From positions 1-37,157 of the forward strand of contig CALXCQ010000005.1 in NCBI GenBank assembly GCA_944386835.1: DNA of 37,157 nucleotides. The letters are read 5' to 3'. Source of the stretch: an uncultured Oscillospiraceae bacterium. GTDB taxonomy: Bacteria > Bacillota > Clostridia > Oscillospirales > Oscillospiraceae. Every line of letters begins with the position of its first letter. The first letter of the stretch is position 1. The position numbers were made by a program, and so were the translations under genes. Below are positions 23,545-32,094 of this stretch, one piece after another. Under the pieces are notes generated by a model. The model searched no databases. It was not told the origin of the DNA and saw only the letters and a list, made by a program, of their open reading frames with translations.

Positions 23545-24143
23545 GCCCCTACAGCCTCCAACATATAGGGATTTTTTTCCCGCTCACACTCCAGCATAGA
23601 CAATTCTCCATGTCCGGGCAGAACTTTTAAATTGCCGGGCAACCGGTATAACCTGGCCAGAGATTGCAGCATCTGGGCATAACTTCCTGTGGGAAAATCT
23701 GTCCGTCCGCAACTGCCACGGAACAAGGTGTCGCCAGTAAAAAGTACATCGCCGGCCCAAAGACACACAGAGCCTGCACTGTGGCCGGGAGTATGGAGAA
23801 CCTGAAAGGTAATGGAGTCCATTGTAATTTTATCCCCATCTGCATAAGTATCAGTGCAAAAAACAGGTATATGGGTCATGGACAGAGGAAGTTGACAATC
23901 TTTTTCATGGATGTATACGGGAATCTGGGCATTGGCCCGCAGGGCTTCAATGCCGCCGATGTGATCGTAATGTCCGTGGGTGAGAAGGATCATGGCCAAA
24001 TTAAGGTTTTCTTCTTTAAGCCGCTTGGCAATCAAGTCTCCGTCGCAGCCTGGATCGATTACGGCACAGTTGCGGGTGGTTTCGTCGTAGACCAAATAAC
24101 AATTGGTTTGTAAAGCGCCTAACATCATGACAGAGATTTTCAT
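23541..24143 (-). CDS. MBL-fold metallo-hydrolase (glyoxalase II-like)
   Basis: A 200-residue metallo-beta-lactamase-fold hydrolase. Metal ligands THGHYDHIGG (His56, His58, Asp60, His61), HTPGHSAGS, FTGDTLFRGSCGR and LPGHGELS follow the YcbL/glyoxalase II-like pattern without the glutathione-binding C-terminal domain. The substrate is probably a thioester or small ester, not determined. The gene is a usual companion of dtd and hemZ in Clostridia. GGAAGG is 6 nt before the ATG, and its stop overlaps the hemZ start. Confidence 0.92.
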   Translation of the reverse strand: MKISVMMLGALQTNCYLVYDETTRNCAVIDPGCDGDLIAKRLKEENLNLAMILLTHGHYDHIGGIEALRANAQIPVYIHEKDCQLPLSMTHIPVFCTDTYADGDKITMDSITFQVLHTPGHSAGSVCLWAGDVLFTGDTLFRGSCGRTDFPTGSYAQMLQSLARLYRLPGNLKVLPGHGELSMLECEREKNPYMLEAVGA

Positions 24144-24177
24144 AACGTCCTTCCTTCCTGGCCTGAAACAGGCCTGC

Positions 24178-24624
24178 CTATAAATTGTCAGTATCTACAA
24201 TCAAGGTAACAGGGCCGTCGTTGACAGAACTGACTTCCATGTCTGCACCAAATTCTCCGTGTTCTGGCGGAAACCCCAGTTCCTGACAGTCAGACAGAAA
24301 TTGCTGGTACAGTTCTGTAGCCAGATCTGGCCCGGCTGCATTTATAAAATTGGGGCGGCGTCCTTTGCGGCAGTCGCCATAGAGCGTAAACTGGCTTACA
24401 ACCAATACCTGGCCGTCCACATCCTGTAACCCCAAATTCATCTTTCCCTGCTCATCAGAGAAGATCCGGAGACTCAATAATTTTTCAGCCAACTTTTTGC
24501 AGATGGCAGGAGTATCGGTAGGAGCAATGCCCAAAAGGATCAGAAACCCTTTGCCAATCTGTCCGCACACCTGACCGCCAATGGTAACTTTTGCGGAAGA
24601 AACCCGGGTTAACACAGCACGCAT
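24178..24624 (-). CDS. dtd: D-aminoacyl-tRNA deacylase
   Basis: Removes D-amino acids (and glycine from tRNA-Ala) mischarged on tRNA. The 148-residue product starts MRAVLTRVSSAKVTI and carries both catalytic motifs, SQFTLYGDCRKGRRPNF (SQxT) and NDGPVTL (the GP cis-proline motif, here with Asn-Asp-Gly-Pro). Full length and well conserved. GAGGAGG lies 8 nt before the ATG and relA ends 12 nt upstream, the standard relA-dtd neighbourhood. Confidence 0.97.
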   Translation of the reverse strand: MRAVLTRVSSAKVTIGGQVCGQIGKGFLILLGIAPTDTPAICKKLAEKLLSLRIFSDEQGKMNLGLQDVDGQVLVVSQFTLYGDCRKGRRPNFINAAGPDLATELYQQFLSDCQELGFPPEHGEFGADMEVSSVNDGPVTLIVDTDNL

Positions 24625-24636
24625 GACAGCGCCTCC

Positions 24637-26835
24637 TCAGGTACGGCCCCGGCGCACATTGGTAACTCCAGGCAAGGACCGCAAACGATTTCGTACATTG
24701 TTTAATTCTTCTATATTCTTCACTTCAAATGTCATGGAAATGATGGCCTTTCCCCCTTCCAGATCTTTTCCGGAAAGCTCCGTTACTTTCAGATGCAAAG
24801 AGGTCATAATGGTGGCGATGTCCAACCACATGCCGTCTCGGTCAGAACAGTCAATTTCCAGAGAGGTAGCAAAGGGCTCGGTAGAACTGTCGGCCCAGCT
24901 GACATGAACCCAGCGGTCGGCCATGGCAGGATCTTTCGCAGAAGCCGCGTTGGGGCAGTCCTTCCTGTGAATCGAGACGCCATAACCTTTGGTAATAAAT
25001 CCGATAATATCGTCACCAGGGACCGGCGTACAACATCTTGACAGTTTGACCATGCAGTTGTCAATTCCTTCAACGATAATACCGGAGTTTTTCCGCTGGG
25101 ACTGCTTGTTGGCGGCAGGAGCAGCCGGAAGGTTAAAGGGAATTTCTTCCTTAGGCTGTACTGGCGGTGTGGCCTTCCCTGCATGAAGCAGTTCTTCCCG
25201 AATCCGATTGACCGCCTTGACGGCAGTCAGGCCGCCATACCCAATGGCAGCATACATGTCATCCAGCGTATCAAAAGAGACCTTTTTCAAAATCTGAGCC
25301 AAAAGCTCATCATTTTGCAAAACGGAGGGGTTGATGCTGTTCAGCCGCAGTTCTGCTTCAAAACTAGCCTTCCCCCGGACGATGTTCTCATCCCGTTTTT
25401 CTTTCTTGAACCATTGTTTGATTTTGTTCCGGGCCTGATTGCTTTTGCAGATGTTGAGCCAGTCCCGGCTGGGGCCTTTGGCCGTCTTGGAAGTGAGGAT
25501 TTCCACAATGTCGCCGTTTTTTAACGTCACATCGTAACTGACAATCCGGTTATTGATTTTAGCTCCCACCATGGAGTTACCGACTGCGGAGTGGATAGCA
25601 TAGGCAAAGTCTATGGGAGTAGAGCCGGCAGGCAGGGAGATGACTTTCCCTTTTGGGGTAAAGACAAACACTTCATCGTCAAACATATCCGTTTTCAGAG
25701 AGTGAATATAGTCTTCCGCTTCCGTATCCTGCTGATTTTCCAACAGCCGCCGGATCCATTCGTATTCTTTTTCATCTCCGTGGTTGTTGACATTCTGCTT
25801 ATACTTCCAGTGGGCGGCAATGCCATATTCTGCAGTCTGATGCATTTCCCAGGTACGGATTTGCACTTCAAAGGGGATACCTTCCGAACCGATTACAGTT
25901 GTGTGAAGACTCTGATACATATTGGGTTTCGGAGTGGAAATATAGTCTTTAAACCGGCCGGGCACCAGATTGAACAGATCGTGAATGTGCCCCAATACAT
26001 TGTAACAGTCGGTAATGGTGTCCACAATTACCCGGAAGGCGTACAGATCGTACAGCTCGTCAATGTGTTTGCCCTGGGTCTTCATCTTCCGGTAAATGGA
26101 GTAGACGTGTTTGATCCGGCCATAGATGCTGCCGTGGATCCCTACGCTGGACAATCTTGTGGTAATCTTGGTCTGAATGGTGCGCATAAATTGGTTCGCA
26201 TCTTTTTCATGGGCTGCCAGATAGACCATGATCTCATGGTATCCGTCGGGATCAATATATTTTAGACTCAGATCTTCCAATTCCCACTTGATCTTCTGCA
26301 TGCCCAAGCGGTGGGCCAGGGGTGCATAGATCTCCATAGTTTCCATGGATTTGGATAGCTGTTTTTCCGGCGTTTGATACTCCAGGGTTCGGGTATTGTG
26401 AAGCCGGTCTGCGATTTTAATCAGAATTACCCGGATGTCCTTGCTCATGGCCATAAACATTTTCCGGAGATTCTCCATCTGCTGCTCTTCCGTAGTGGAA
26501 TACTGAACACGGGTCAGTTTGGTGACGCCTTCTACCAAATCGGCTACCGTCTGACCGAACAGATGTACAATTTCATCGAATGTGGAGTCGGTGTCTTCAA
26601 TGCAGTCATGAAGCAGTGCGCCCAGAATGGCGTCGGTGTCCAATCCGATTTCCGCCACAATTTCCGCCACAGCCAGGGGATGAATGATATAAGGTGAGCC
26701 GTCTTTTCGTTTTTGGTCTTTATGCTTGTTTTCTGCATAGTGAAAGGCCTGATCCACCTTGGCCATATCCACATAAGGGGCATAACGTTTAATCGCCTGC
26801 ACCATAGAGTTGTAGTGTTCCGATACGGATTCCAT
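24637..26835 (-). CDS. relA: Bifunctional (p)ppGpp synthetase/hydrolase (RelA/SpoT, Rel)
   Basis: Makes and degrades the alarmone (p)ppGpp. The 732-residue product has an HD hydrolase domain (LLHDCIEDTDST near residues 73-84), the synthetase (GRIKHVYSIYRKM, YDLYAFRVIV, EVQIRTWEMHQTAEYGIAAHWKYK), a TGS domain (VFTPKGKVISLPAGSTPIDF), a helical/zinc-finger-like segment (CCTPVPGDDIIGFITKG) and a C-terminal ACT domain. Both catalytic halves look intact, so it should be a true bifunctional Rel. The ATG at 26835 has AGGAGG 12 nt upstream, lying within the recJ stop region; an open frame further upstream overlaps recJ and is not coding. Confidence 0.96.
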   Translation of the reverse strand: MESVSEHYNSMVQAIKRYAPYVDMAKVDQAFHYAENKHKDQKRKDGSPYIIHPLAVAEIVAEIGLDTDAILGALLHDCIEDTDSTFDEIVHLFGQTVADLVEGVTKLTRVQYSTTEEQQMENLRKMFMAMSKDIRVILIKIADRLHNTRTLEYQTPEKQLSKSMETMEIYAPLAHRLGMQKIKWELEDLSLKYIDPDGYHEIMVYLAAHEKDANQFMRTIQTKITTRLSSVGIHGSIYGRIKHVYSIYRKMKTQGKHIDELYDLYAFRVIVDTITDCYNVLGHIHDLFNLVPGRFKDYISTPKPNMYQSLHTTVIGSEGIPFEVQIRTWEMHQTAEYGIAAHWKYKQNVNNHGDEKEYEWIRRLLENQQDTEAEDYIHSLKTDMFDDEVFVFTPKGKVISLPAGSTPIDFAYAIHSAVGNSMVGAKINNRIVSYDVTLKNGDIVEILTSKTAKGPSRDWLNICKSNQARNKIKQWFKKEKRDENIVRGKASFEAELRLNSINPSVLQNDELLAQILKKVSFDTLDDMYAAIGYGGLTAVKAVNRIREELLHAGKATPPVQPKEEIPFNLPAAPAANKQSQRKNSGIIVEGIDNCMVKLSRCCTPVPGDDIIGFITKGYGVSIHRKDCPNAASAKDPAMADRWVHVSWADSSTEPFATSLEIDCSDRDGMWLDIATIMTSLHLKVTELSGKDLEGGKAIISMTFEVKNIEELNNVRNRLRSLPGVTNVRRGRT

Positions 26836-26840
26836 AGACG

Positions 26841-28916
26841 TTATGTACCTCCTGTCTGCTGTTTTAACGTCTGCAAAATGGAGCTGTCCTCCAAATTTAC
26901 TTTTTCCTTTTGGGGCTGAATCACAATATGATAGATCTGGGATCGGGTTTGCAGAGCAATCAGGCCCTGTTCCGCAAATACGTCCAGACAAATGCAGGTA
27001 TGGGCAAAATTGGCTGGCATACCGGAAAATCTGGAAATTTTCCGGCTGAGGCATTCTGCCGTGTCGATTATGATACCATTGGAGGCATGGGCCGTCAGGT
27101 ATTTCCATACAGCCACAAATTCTGCCCTCTGGGGAAGCAGCCATTGGGCCTCTTGGGCCGAGAGACTTTGCCCAGAACAAAGGCACTGGTACAAGGCTTG
27201 CTCCCGGTCACATTTTGCCCGTTCAGAGCTGTCTGGACGAATGTCTACCAGTGTGAGCTGCACAGAGCAGGTGCCCCGGTATTGGTTAATTTGTGGTGTA
27301 AAGGCAATTTCCACCAGATCTCCGACAGAAATGCCCGCTTTGAGCAAAGAGGTGGAGAAAAAGATAGCACCCAGGTGTGCGCCTTGTTTACAAAGACGCA
27401 TACGCAAATGCTTTCCGCCCCCGACTTCCGACAGCTGCTCCACATAGACATGATCCATATAGAAAACAGGCCTGGGGCAGCCTGCGCCGCATGGCTCCAG
27501 CTGATCCAAGGCCTCAATGTTGGACAAAGTCAACAGTTCTGGCTCCACTGCGCAATCGATATCCAAAGAGGATTTCCAGCGGTCGGAGCTTTGAAATTGG
27601 CTGGCCAAAGCAACAATTCGCTGGCGAAAAGGCTCGATGTTTTGACGGCTGATAGTAAACCCAGCTGCCAATTCATGTCCGCCATAGCTTTCCAGTAGAT
27701 CGGATAAGGACTCCAGACAAGTGAACAAGTTAAACCCTCCATGGGAACGGGAAGATGCTTTTCCTTTGTCATTGTCAAGACAAATGAGGAAAGTAGGGCA
27801 GCTGTATTCTTCTGCCAGACGGGAGGCGACGATTCCCACAACGCCCTGGTGCCAGGTCTCGCTGGCCAAAACAATGGCGTTCAGCGTCTGCCCCTGGGGC
27901 AGCATGGCAATGGCTTCTTCATAGATTTGAGATTCCACTGTCTGTCGTTCCCGATTGAGCTTACATAAATTAGATGCCAGTTTGGCAGCTTCTGCCGGAT
28001 CATGGGTCAAAAACAATTCTACAGCCAGATTGACCTGGCCCATTCTTCCGGCAGCATTGATGCGAGGCGCCAAAATGTAGCCAATCGTCCCGGCTCCTAC
28101 AGGGGATTTTTGGCAGCCGCATTCCCGCATAAGGGCCTGTAGGCCCACCCGTCGGGGGCTTGCCAATTCCTTTAAACCTGCCGTTACAAAGTTTCGATTT
28201 TCTCCCACCAGGGGCATAACGTCGGCTACGGTTCCCAGGCACAAAAGATCGCAATATTGGTCCAGAATTGCCTCCTGGTCTTTTTGCAAAGCGGCTGCCA
28301 GTTTAAACGCAACGCCGACACCAGCCAAATCCCTGTGAGGATACCGGCAATCTTTCCGATGGGGATTCATCACAGCCACAGCTTTTGGCAGGGATTCTTT
28401 GCATTCATGGTGGTCGGTAATTACCAGATCCATACCCAATTGGGTGCAAAGTTCTGCCTCCTGGGAGGCAGTAATGCCACAATCTACTGTGATAATCAGC
28501 TGGACGCCTTCCTGGGCCAGCGATTCAATGGCTGCACAGTTGAGGCCGTAGCCTTCTTCGATACGTGCAGGGATATAATATGAGCAAATTGCGCCTTGCT
28601 GCCGCAAAAATTCGGTCAGAAGGCAAGTAGCGGTGATCCCATCTACATCATAATCGCCAAATACGCAAATATGTTCGCCTTGGGCAATGGCACGGCGGAT
28701 TCGCTCTACCGCTTTGTCCATATCCTGTAATAAAAATGGATCTGGCAAAGGGGCGTCCGCACGCAAAAGTGCCGTTGCCGATTCCGGGGAGGTATAGCCC
28801 CGGCCACATAAAACCCTGGCTGTCAGGGGAGAGAAACCAGCTTTACACAACGCATCGACGGAGACAGGATCGTTTTTCAGAACGTTCCAAATTCCGTACT
28901 TCACACAAACACACAT
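26841..28916 (-). CDS. recJ: Single-stranded-DNA-specific exonuclease RecJ
   Basis: 5'-3' ssDNA exonuclease in recombination and mismatch repair. The 691-residue product has the DHH core: VFGDYDVDGITATCLLTEF, VDCGIT, VITDHHE, NPHRKDC, the DHHA1 part with GGHELAAGFTI, then OB-type and C-terminal extra domains. The Firmicute-type C-terminal extension (about 560-691) is present. The start ATG at 28916 lacks a good Shine-Dalgarno; a GTG four codons later is an alternative. It begins the long minus-strand block, with a near-consensus promoter 29 nt ahead of the start codon, and ends 5 nt before relA. Confidence 0.95.
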   Translation of the reverse strand: MCVCVKYGIWNVLKNDPVSVDALCKAGFSPLTARVLCGRGYTSPESATALLRADAPLPDPFLLQDMDKAVERIRRAIAQGEHICVFGDYDVDGITATCLLTEFLRQQGAICSYYIPARIEEGYGLNCAAIESLAQEGVQLIITVDCGITASQEAELCTQLGMDLVITDHHECKESLPKAVAVMNPHRKDCRYPHRDLAGVGVAFKLAAALQKDQEAILDQYCDLLCLGTVADVMPLVGENRNFVTAGLKELASPRRVGLQALMRECGCQKSPVGAGTIGYILAPRINAAGRMGQVNLAVELFLTHDPAEAAKLASNLCKLNRERQTVESQIYEEAIAMLPQGQTLNAIVLASETWHQGVVGIVASRLAEEYSCPTFLICLDNDKGKASSRSHGGFNLFTCLESLSDLLESYGGHELAAGFTISRQNIEPFRQRIVALASQFQSSDRWKSSLDIDCAVEPELLTLSNIEALDQLEPCGAGCPRPVFYMDHVYVEQLSEVGGGKHLRMRLCKQGAHLGAIFFSTSLLKAGISVGDLVEIAFTPQINQYRGTCSVQLTLVDIRPDSSERAKCDREQALYQCLCSGQSLSAQEAQWLLPQRAEFVAVWKYLTAHASNGIIIDTAECLSRKISRFSGMPANFAHTCICLDVFAEQGLIALQTRSQIYHIVIQPQKEKVNLEDSSILQTLKQQTGGT

Positions 28917-28944
28917 CCATATTCTCTATCTTTATATTTTAGTT

Positions 28945-28973
28945 ATTATACCAAATTCCCCAGGATTGTACAA
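28945..28973 (-). promoter_or_regulatory. SigA promoter of the recJ-relA block
   Basis: On the minus strand TTGTAC, 17 nt, TATAAT. The implied leader is about 22 nt and has no evident Shine-Dalgarno. It is the only strong promoter I see for the genes down to hup. Confidence 0.75.
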
Positions 28974-29092
28974 CGAAAATTATTATTTACCAGTATAATT
29001 CTCTTGTTGTTGGATGATACAGACAATTCGAAGCTTTTTTACCTTCTTTGCACCGGGAAGCTGATAAGGTATTCAAGAGAAGGAGGTGGGCC

Positions 29093-29938
29093 ATGAAAAG
29101 TAGATGGAGGAAAGGATTTCGCTTGGTTCTGCTTCTTTTGGTGCTGGTTGGCTTTTGGTTTTGGGAGAATGAGACCATTGTGACAGAAGAATGGGTTGTC
29201 ACCTCCCCAAAAATTCCCCAAGCATTTTCCGGTTTCCGTATCGTAGAGTTGGCAGATCTCCACAGTAAGCAGCTTGGAGATGAGAACCGACAGCTGATTC
29301 AGGCGATCAAGGACGCACAACCGGATATGATCGCCATAGATGGAGATCTTCTGGATTGCCATACCCAGGATTGGCAGTGGGTGATCCAGTTGGCCCAGGA
29401 ATTAGTCCAGGTTGCACCAACCTTTTTTGTGACAGGGAACCACGAATGGCAATTGGAGGAGTTGCCGGAAATTTTAGAGGGGCTGGAGGAAGCCGGTGTG
29501 ACAGTGCTGCGCAATCAGTCCCTGCTTTTACAGCTGGACGGAGAAAACATCATTTTGGCCGGCGTAGACGATCCCAACGGCCCCTACGACCAAAAAACGC
29601 CGCAGACGGTTGTGGAAGAAGCCAAAACCCAATGGGGAGAGGAGAACTTCCTGGTGGTCCTCGCTCACCGGAATGACCAGATAGACATGTGGGAGCAGAC
29701 CGGGGCAGATCTGGTGTTGACGGGCCACGGCCATGGCGGGATTATTCGCCTTCCTTTTTTAGGGGGGCTCTTTGACCGCGACGGAAGCTTTTTGCAACCC
29801 TATTCGGCAGGCCTGTATCAAGCGGGGAATACCATAATGGCGGTTTCACGAGGATTGGGAAATTCCCGGGGAGGATTTCGCCTGTTTAACCGACCTCACT
29901 TACCGGTCCTGACTTTACAGCCGGGAGGAGAATCGTAA
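29093..29938 (+). CDS. Membrane-anchored metallophosphoesterase (YkuE-like)
   Basis: A 281-residue calcineurin-like phosphoesterase tethered by one N-terminal membrane helix (about residues 9-24), with the enzyme domain outside the cytoplasm. Metal ligands follow the family pattern: ADLHSKQLG (Asp55, His57), IDGDLLD (Asp85), VTGNHEW (Asn116, His117), LAHRND and LTGHGHGGIIRLPFLGG. This resembles YkuE and LpxH-like UDP-sugar or phospholipid phosphoesterases; substrate unknown. The ATG at 29093 has AGGAGG 6 nt upstream; an ATG 45 nt earlier lacks such a site. It is divergent from recJ. Confidence 0.9.
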   Translation: MKSRWRKGFRLVLLLLVLVGFWFWENETIVTEEWVVTSPKIPQAFSGFRIVELADLHSKQLGDENRQLIQAIKDAQPDMIAIDGDLLDCHTQDWQWVIQLAQELVQVAPTFFVTGNHEWQLEELPEILEGLEEAGVTVLRNQSLLLQLDGENIILAGVDDPNGPYDQKTPQTVVEEAKTQWGEENFLVVLAHRNDQIDMWEQTGADLVLTGHGHGGIIRLPFLGGLFDRDGSFLQPYSAGLYQAGNTIMAVSRGLGNSRGGFRLFNRPHLPVLTLQPGGES

Positions 29939-29965
29939 ATAAATCGTAAACTTTTCTAAAACAAC

Positions 29966-29993
29966 TTGCAGAGGAATTTAGGGACAGTATAAT
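29966..29993 (+). promoter_or_regulatory. SigA promoter of the zinc-ribbon membrane protein
   Basis: TTGCAG, 16 nt, TATAAT, some 68 nt before the start codon at 30062. Confidence 0.55.
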
Positions 29994-30061
29994 AAATACG
30001 AATACATGGTGCCCTATGGACGAGAGTTTTACGGCAGAGTAAGGGAAAGCGGGGAACGGGA

Positions 30062-30433
30062 ATGTTTCAAAGGTTTAAATATGCAATGCAGCGATTTTTT
30101 TATGGACGCTACGGTGTGGACCAGTTAAGTACCGTGTTGCTGGTATTGGGGATTGTCCTGTGTATTGTGGGGATGATGACCCGGGTAACCTGGCTCACTT
30201 ATGTGTCGTATATACCGCTGATTTTGGCGATATATCGTACCTATTCCCGCAATTTACAGGCCAGACGCCGGGAAAATCAAAGGCTTCTTTCCTTGGTAAA
30301 ACAGTTGAAAGACAGAGATAATCGATATTTTTCCTGCCCCAAGTGCCGCCAAAAAGTGAGAGTACCCAAAGGTAAGGGGACCATAAAAATCCGCTGTCCC
30401 AAGTGTGGGGAACAATTCGTGAAAAAAACCTAG
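30062..30433 (+). CDS. Small membrane protein with C-terminal zinc ribbon
   Basis: A 123-residue protein with two adjacent hydrophobic helices (about residues 22-39 and 43-59), a basic helix (RRRENQRLLSLVKQLKDRDN) and a zinc ribbon with CPKC at 92-95 and CPKC at 112-115 separated by a basic loop (KVRVPKGKGTIKIR). The zinc end should face the cytoplasm given the Arg/Lys-rich flank, and may bind nucleic acid or protein. It recalls small clostridial zinc-ribbon membrane proteins of unknown function. The ribosome binding site (GGGGAACGGGA) is poor. It stands alone between its promoter and the hairpin at 30529. Confidence 0.8.
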   Translation: MFQRFKYAMQRFFYGRYGVDQLSTVLLVLGIVLCIVGMMTRVTWLTYVSYIPLILAIYRTYSRNLQARRRENQRLLSLVKQLKDRDNRYFSCPKCRQKVRVPKGKGTIKIRCPKCGEQFVKKT

Positions 30434-30528
30434 TCCGGTCACAGAATACTTCCGGGTTATCTGTAAAAATTCAGAATTTTCCCCAATTTAGTTAGCATAA
30501 TACGATTTTCTTTTTTCATTATCAGTGA

Positions 30529-30568
30529 AAAATACAGCATTCTTCCAAAGGGAAGAATGCTGTATTTT
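30529..30568. terminator. 18-bp bidirectional terminator between convergent genes
   Basis: AAAATACAGCATTCTTCC pairs perfectly with GGAAGAATGCTGTATTTT around AAAG. It is about 95 nt after the zinc-ribbon gene and about 80 nt after trkH on the other strand; a T5 run follows on the minus side. Confidence 0.85.
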
Positions 30569-30648
30569 ATGCAACAAAGCCCCCATACAAGGGAAATGTG
30601 ACGAGCTTTATGAGTACAGTTTGGAGATGGAGAAAAGCAAGCCCCACA

Positions 30649-32094
30649 TTAGGAGTGTTTCCGCCAAGTACTGGGTAACAAAATCAGGATCATGGGAAAG
30701 AGTTCCAACCGGCCAAAAAGCATATCAAAGGTTAAAACTACTTTGGAAAGGGCGGACATAGTGGCGTAACTGCCAGTGGGGCCTACAATTCCCAACCCGG
30801 GACCAATATTGTTGAGGGTGGCCAAAACTGCCGTGATGGTGGTAGAGCTGTCCAGGTTGTCTAAACAAATCAAAAGGACGGAAAAGACGAAGACAGCCAG
30901 ATAGAGTACCAGAAATGCCAGTACGCCCCGGACGGAATCGTTGTCTACGCGTTTGCCATCCAAAGTGAGAACTTTGACGGTGTTGGGATGTACCAAGCGC
31001 TGCAGTTCAGCCTGGGCAGCTTTGTACAGGATTATCAGTCTGGATACTTTCATTCCGCCGCCAGTGGAGCCGGCACAGGCGCCAATGACCATAAGGCAGA
31101 CCAGAATGGCTTTGGAGAATGCCGGCCAGAGATTAAAGTCCACGGTAGCAAAGCCGGTTGTCGTAATGATGGAGGCTACGGTAAAAGCAGTATGGTGGAA
31201 GGCGTCGTATAAAGAGGGAAAGCTGGGCAACACATTCCAGGTGATGAGGAAGATACTGGCGGCAATAATGCCCAAATAGCACCGGATTTCGGAATTGTGT
31301 ACAGCTAACTTCCATTTCCGCATCAAAAGCAAAAAATAGAAATTAAAGTTCAGTCCAAACAAAATCATAAAGATCGTGGTGACGCTTTGCAAATAGTAGC
31401 TGTTATAATAGCCAAGGCTGGAAGCATAAATACCAAAACCGCCTGTGCCGGCGGTAGCAAACGCATGACAAAGAGAGTCAAATAAAGGCATATGCCCCAG
31501 GAGATAACAGATAATCTGCAAAACGGTAAGGAACAGGTAAATCAGATAGAGAATACCTGCAGAGTTCCGCATCCGCGGCATGATCTTGGAAACAGAGGGG
31601 CCGGGACTTTCCGCTCGCAACAAGTGAATGCTTTGTCCTCCGGACAAGGGGACTACCGCCAACATAAAAACCAAGACGCCCATACCCCCTAACCAGTGGG
31701 TAAAACAGCGCCAAAAATTAGTGCAGTGACTCAATTCCTCCACATTGATTACAATGCTGGCACCGGTTGTGGTAAATCCGGAAACGGTTTCGAACACCGC
31801 ATCCAAATAGCTGGGAATTTCCCCGCTGAGCGTCAAAGGGATGGCGCCTACCAGACTAAGCAAGATCCAGCTACAAGCTACAGCAATAAAGCCATCTTTG
31901 GCGTAGAGAACTTTTTGCTTGGGTTTTAAAAGGGTAAGCAGAAAGCCAGCGATAAAAGCACCGACCATGGTCAGAAAGAAAGCAAATCCCGCGTCTTCCT
32001 GATACAGAATGGATACGATGAGAGGCAGCGATAAGAAAGCTGCCTCAATCATGAGAACGGAACCTAAAATGTAAAGTATCATTCTTCTGTGCAT
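30649..32094 (-). CDS. trkH: TrkH/KtrB-type potassium uptake channel subunit
   Basis: Membrane pore of the Trk K+ uptake system, gated by the TrkA ring. The 481-residue protein has four M1-P-M2 repeats; pore signatures seen in order are GFTTTGASI, TAGTGGFGIY, ITTTGFATV and NNIGPGLG, each with the selectivity glycine, plus the intramembrane-loop GACAGSTGGGMK. It ends in a helix (LFGRLELFPMILIL) typical of TrkH. It overlaps trkA by 16 nt, so the two are translated together. Confidence 0.94.
   Translation of the reverse strand: MHRRMILYILGSVLMIEAAFLSLPLIVSILYQEDAGFAFFLTMVGAFIAGFLLTLLKPKQKVLYAKDGFIAVACSWILLSLVGAIPLTLSGEIPSYLDAVFETVSGFTTTGASIVINVEELSHCTNFWRCFTHWLGGMGVLVFMLAVVPLSGGQSIHLLRAESPGPSVSKIMPRMRNSAGILYLIYLFLTVLQIICYLLGHMPLFDSLCHAFATAGTGGFGIYASSLGYYNSYYLQSVTTIFMILFGLNFNFYFLLLMRKWKLAVHNSEIRCYLGIIAASIFLITWNVLPSFPSLYDAFHHTAFTVASIITTTGFATVDFNLWPAFSKAILVCLMVIGACAGSTGGGMKVSRLIILYKAAQAELQRLVHPNTVKVLTLDGKRVDNDSVRGVLAFLVLYLAVFVFSVLLICLDNLDSSTTITAVLATLNNIGPGLGIVGPTGSYATMSALSKVVLTFDMLFGRLELFPMILILLPSTWRKHS

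Noticed and set aside
26836-27186. N-terminal extension of relA
   Set aside because: It overlaps recJ antisense-free but out of frame, lacks similarity to Rel proteins and the internal ATG at 26835 matches the family start.
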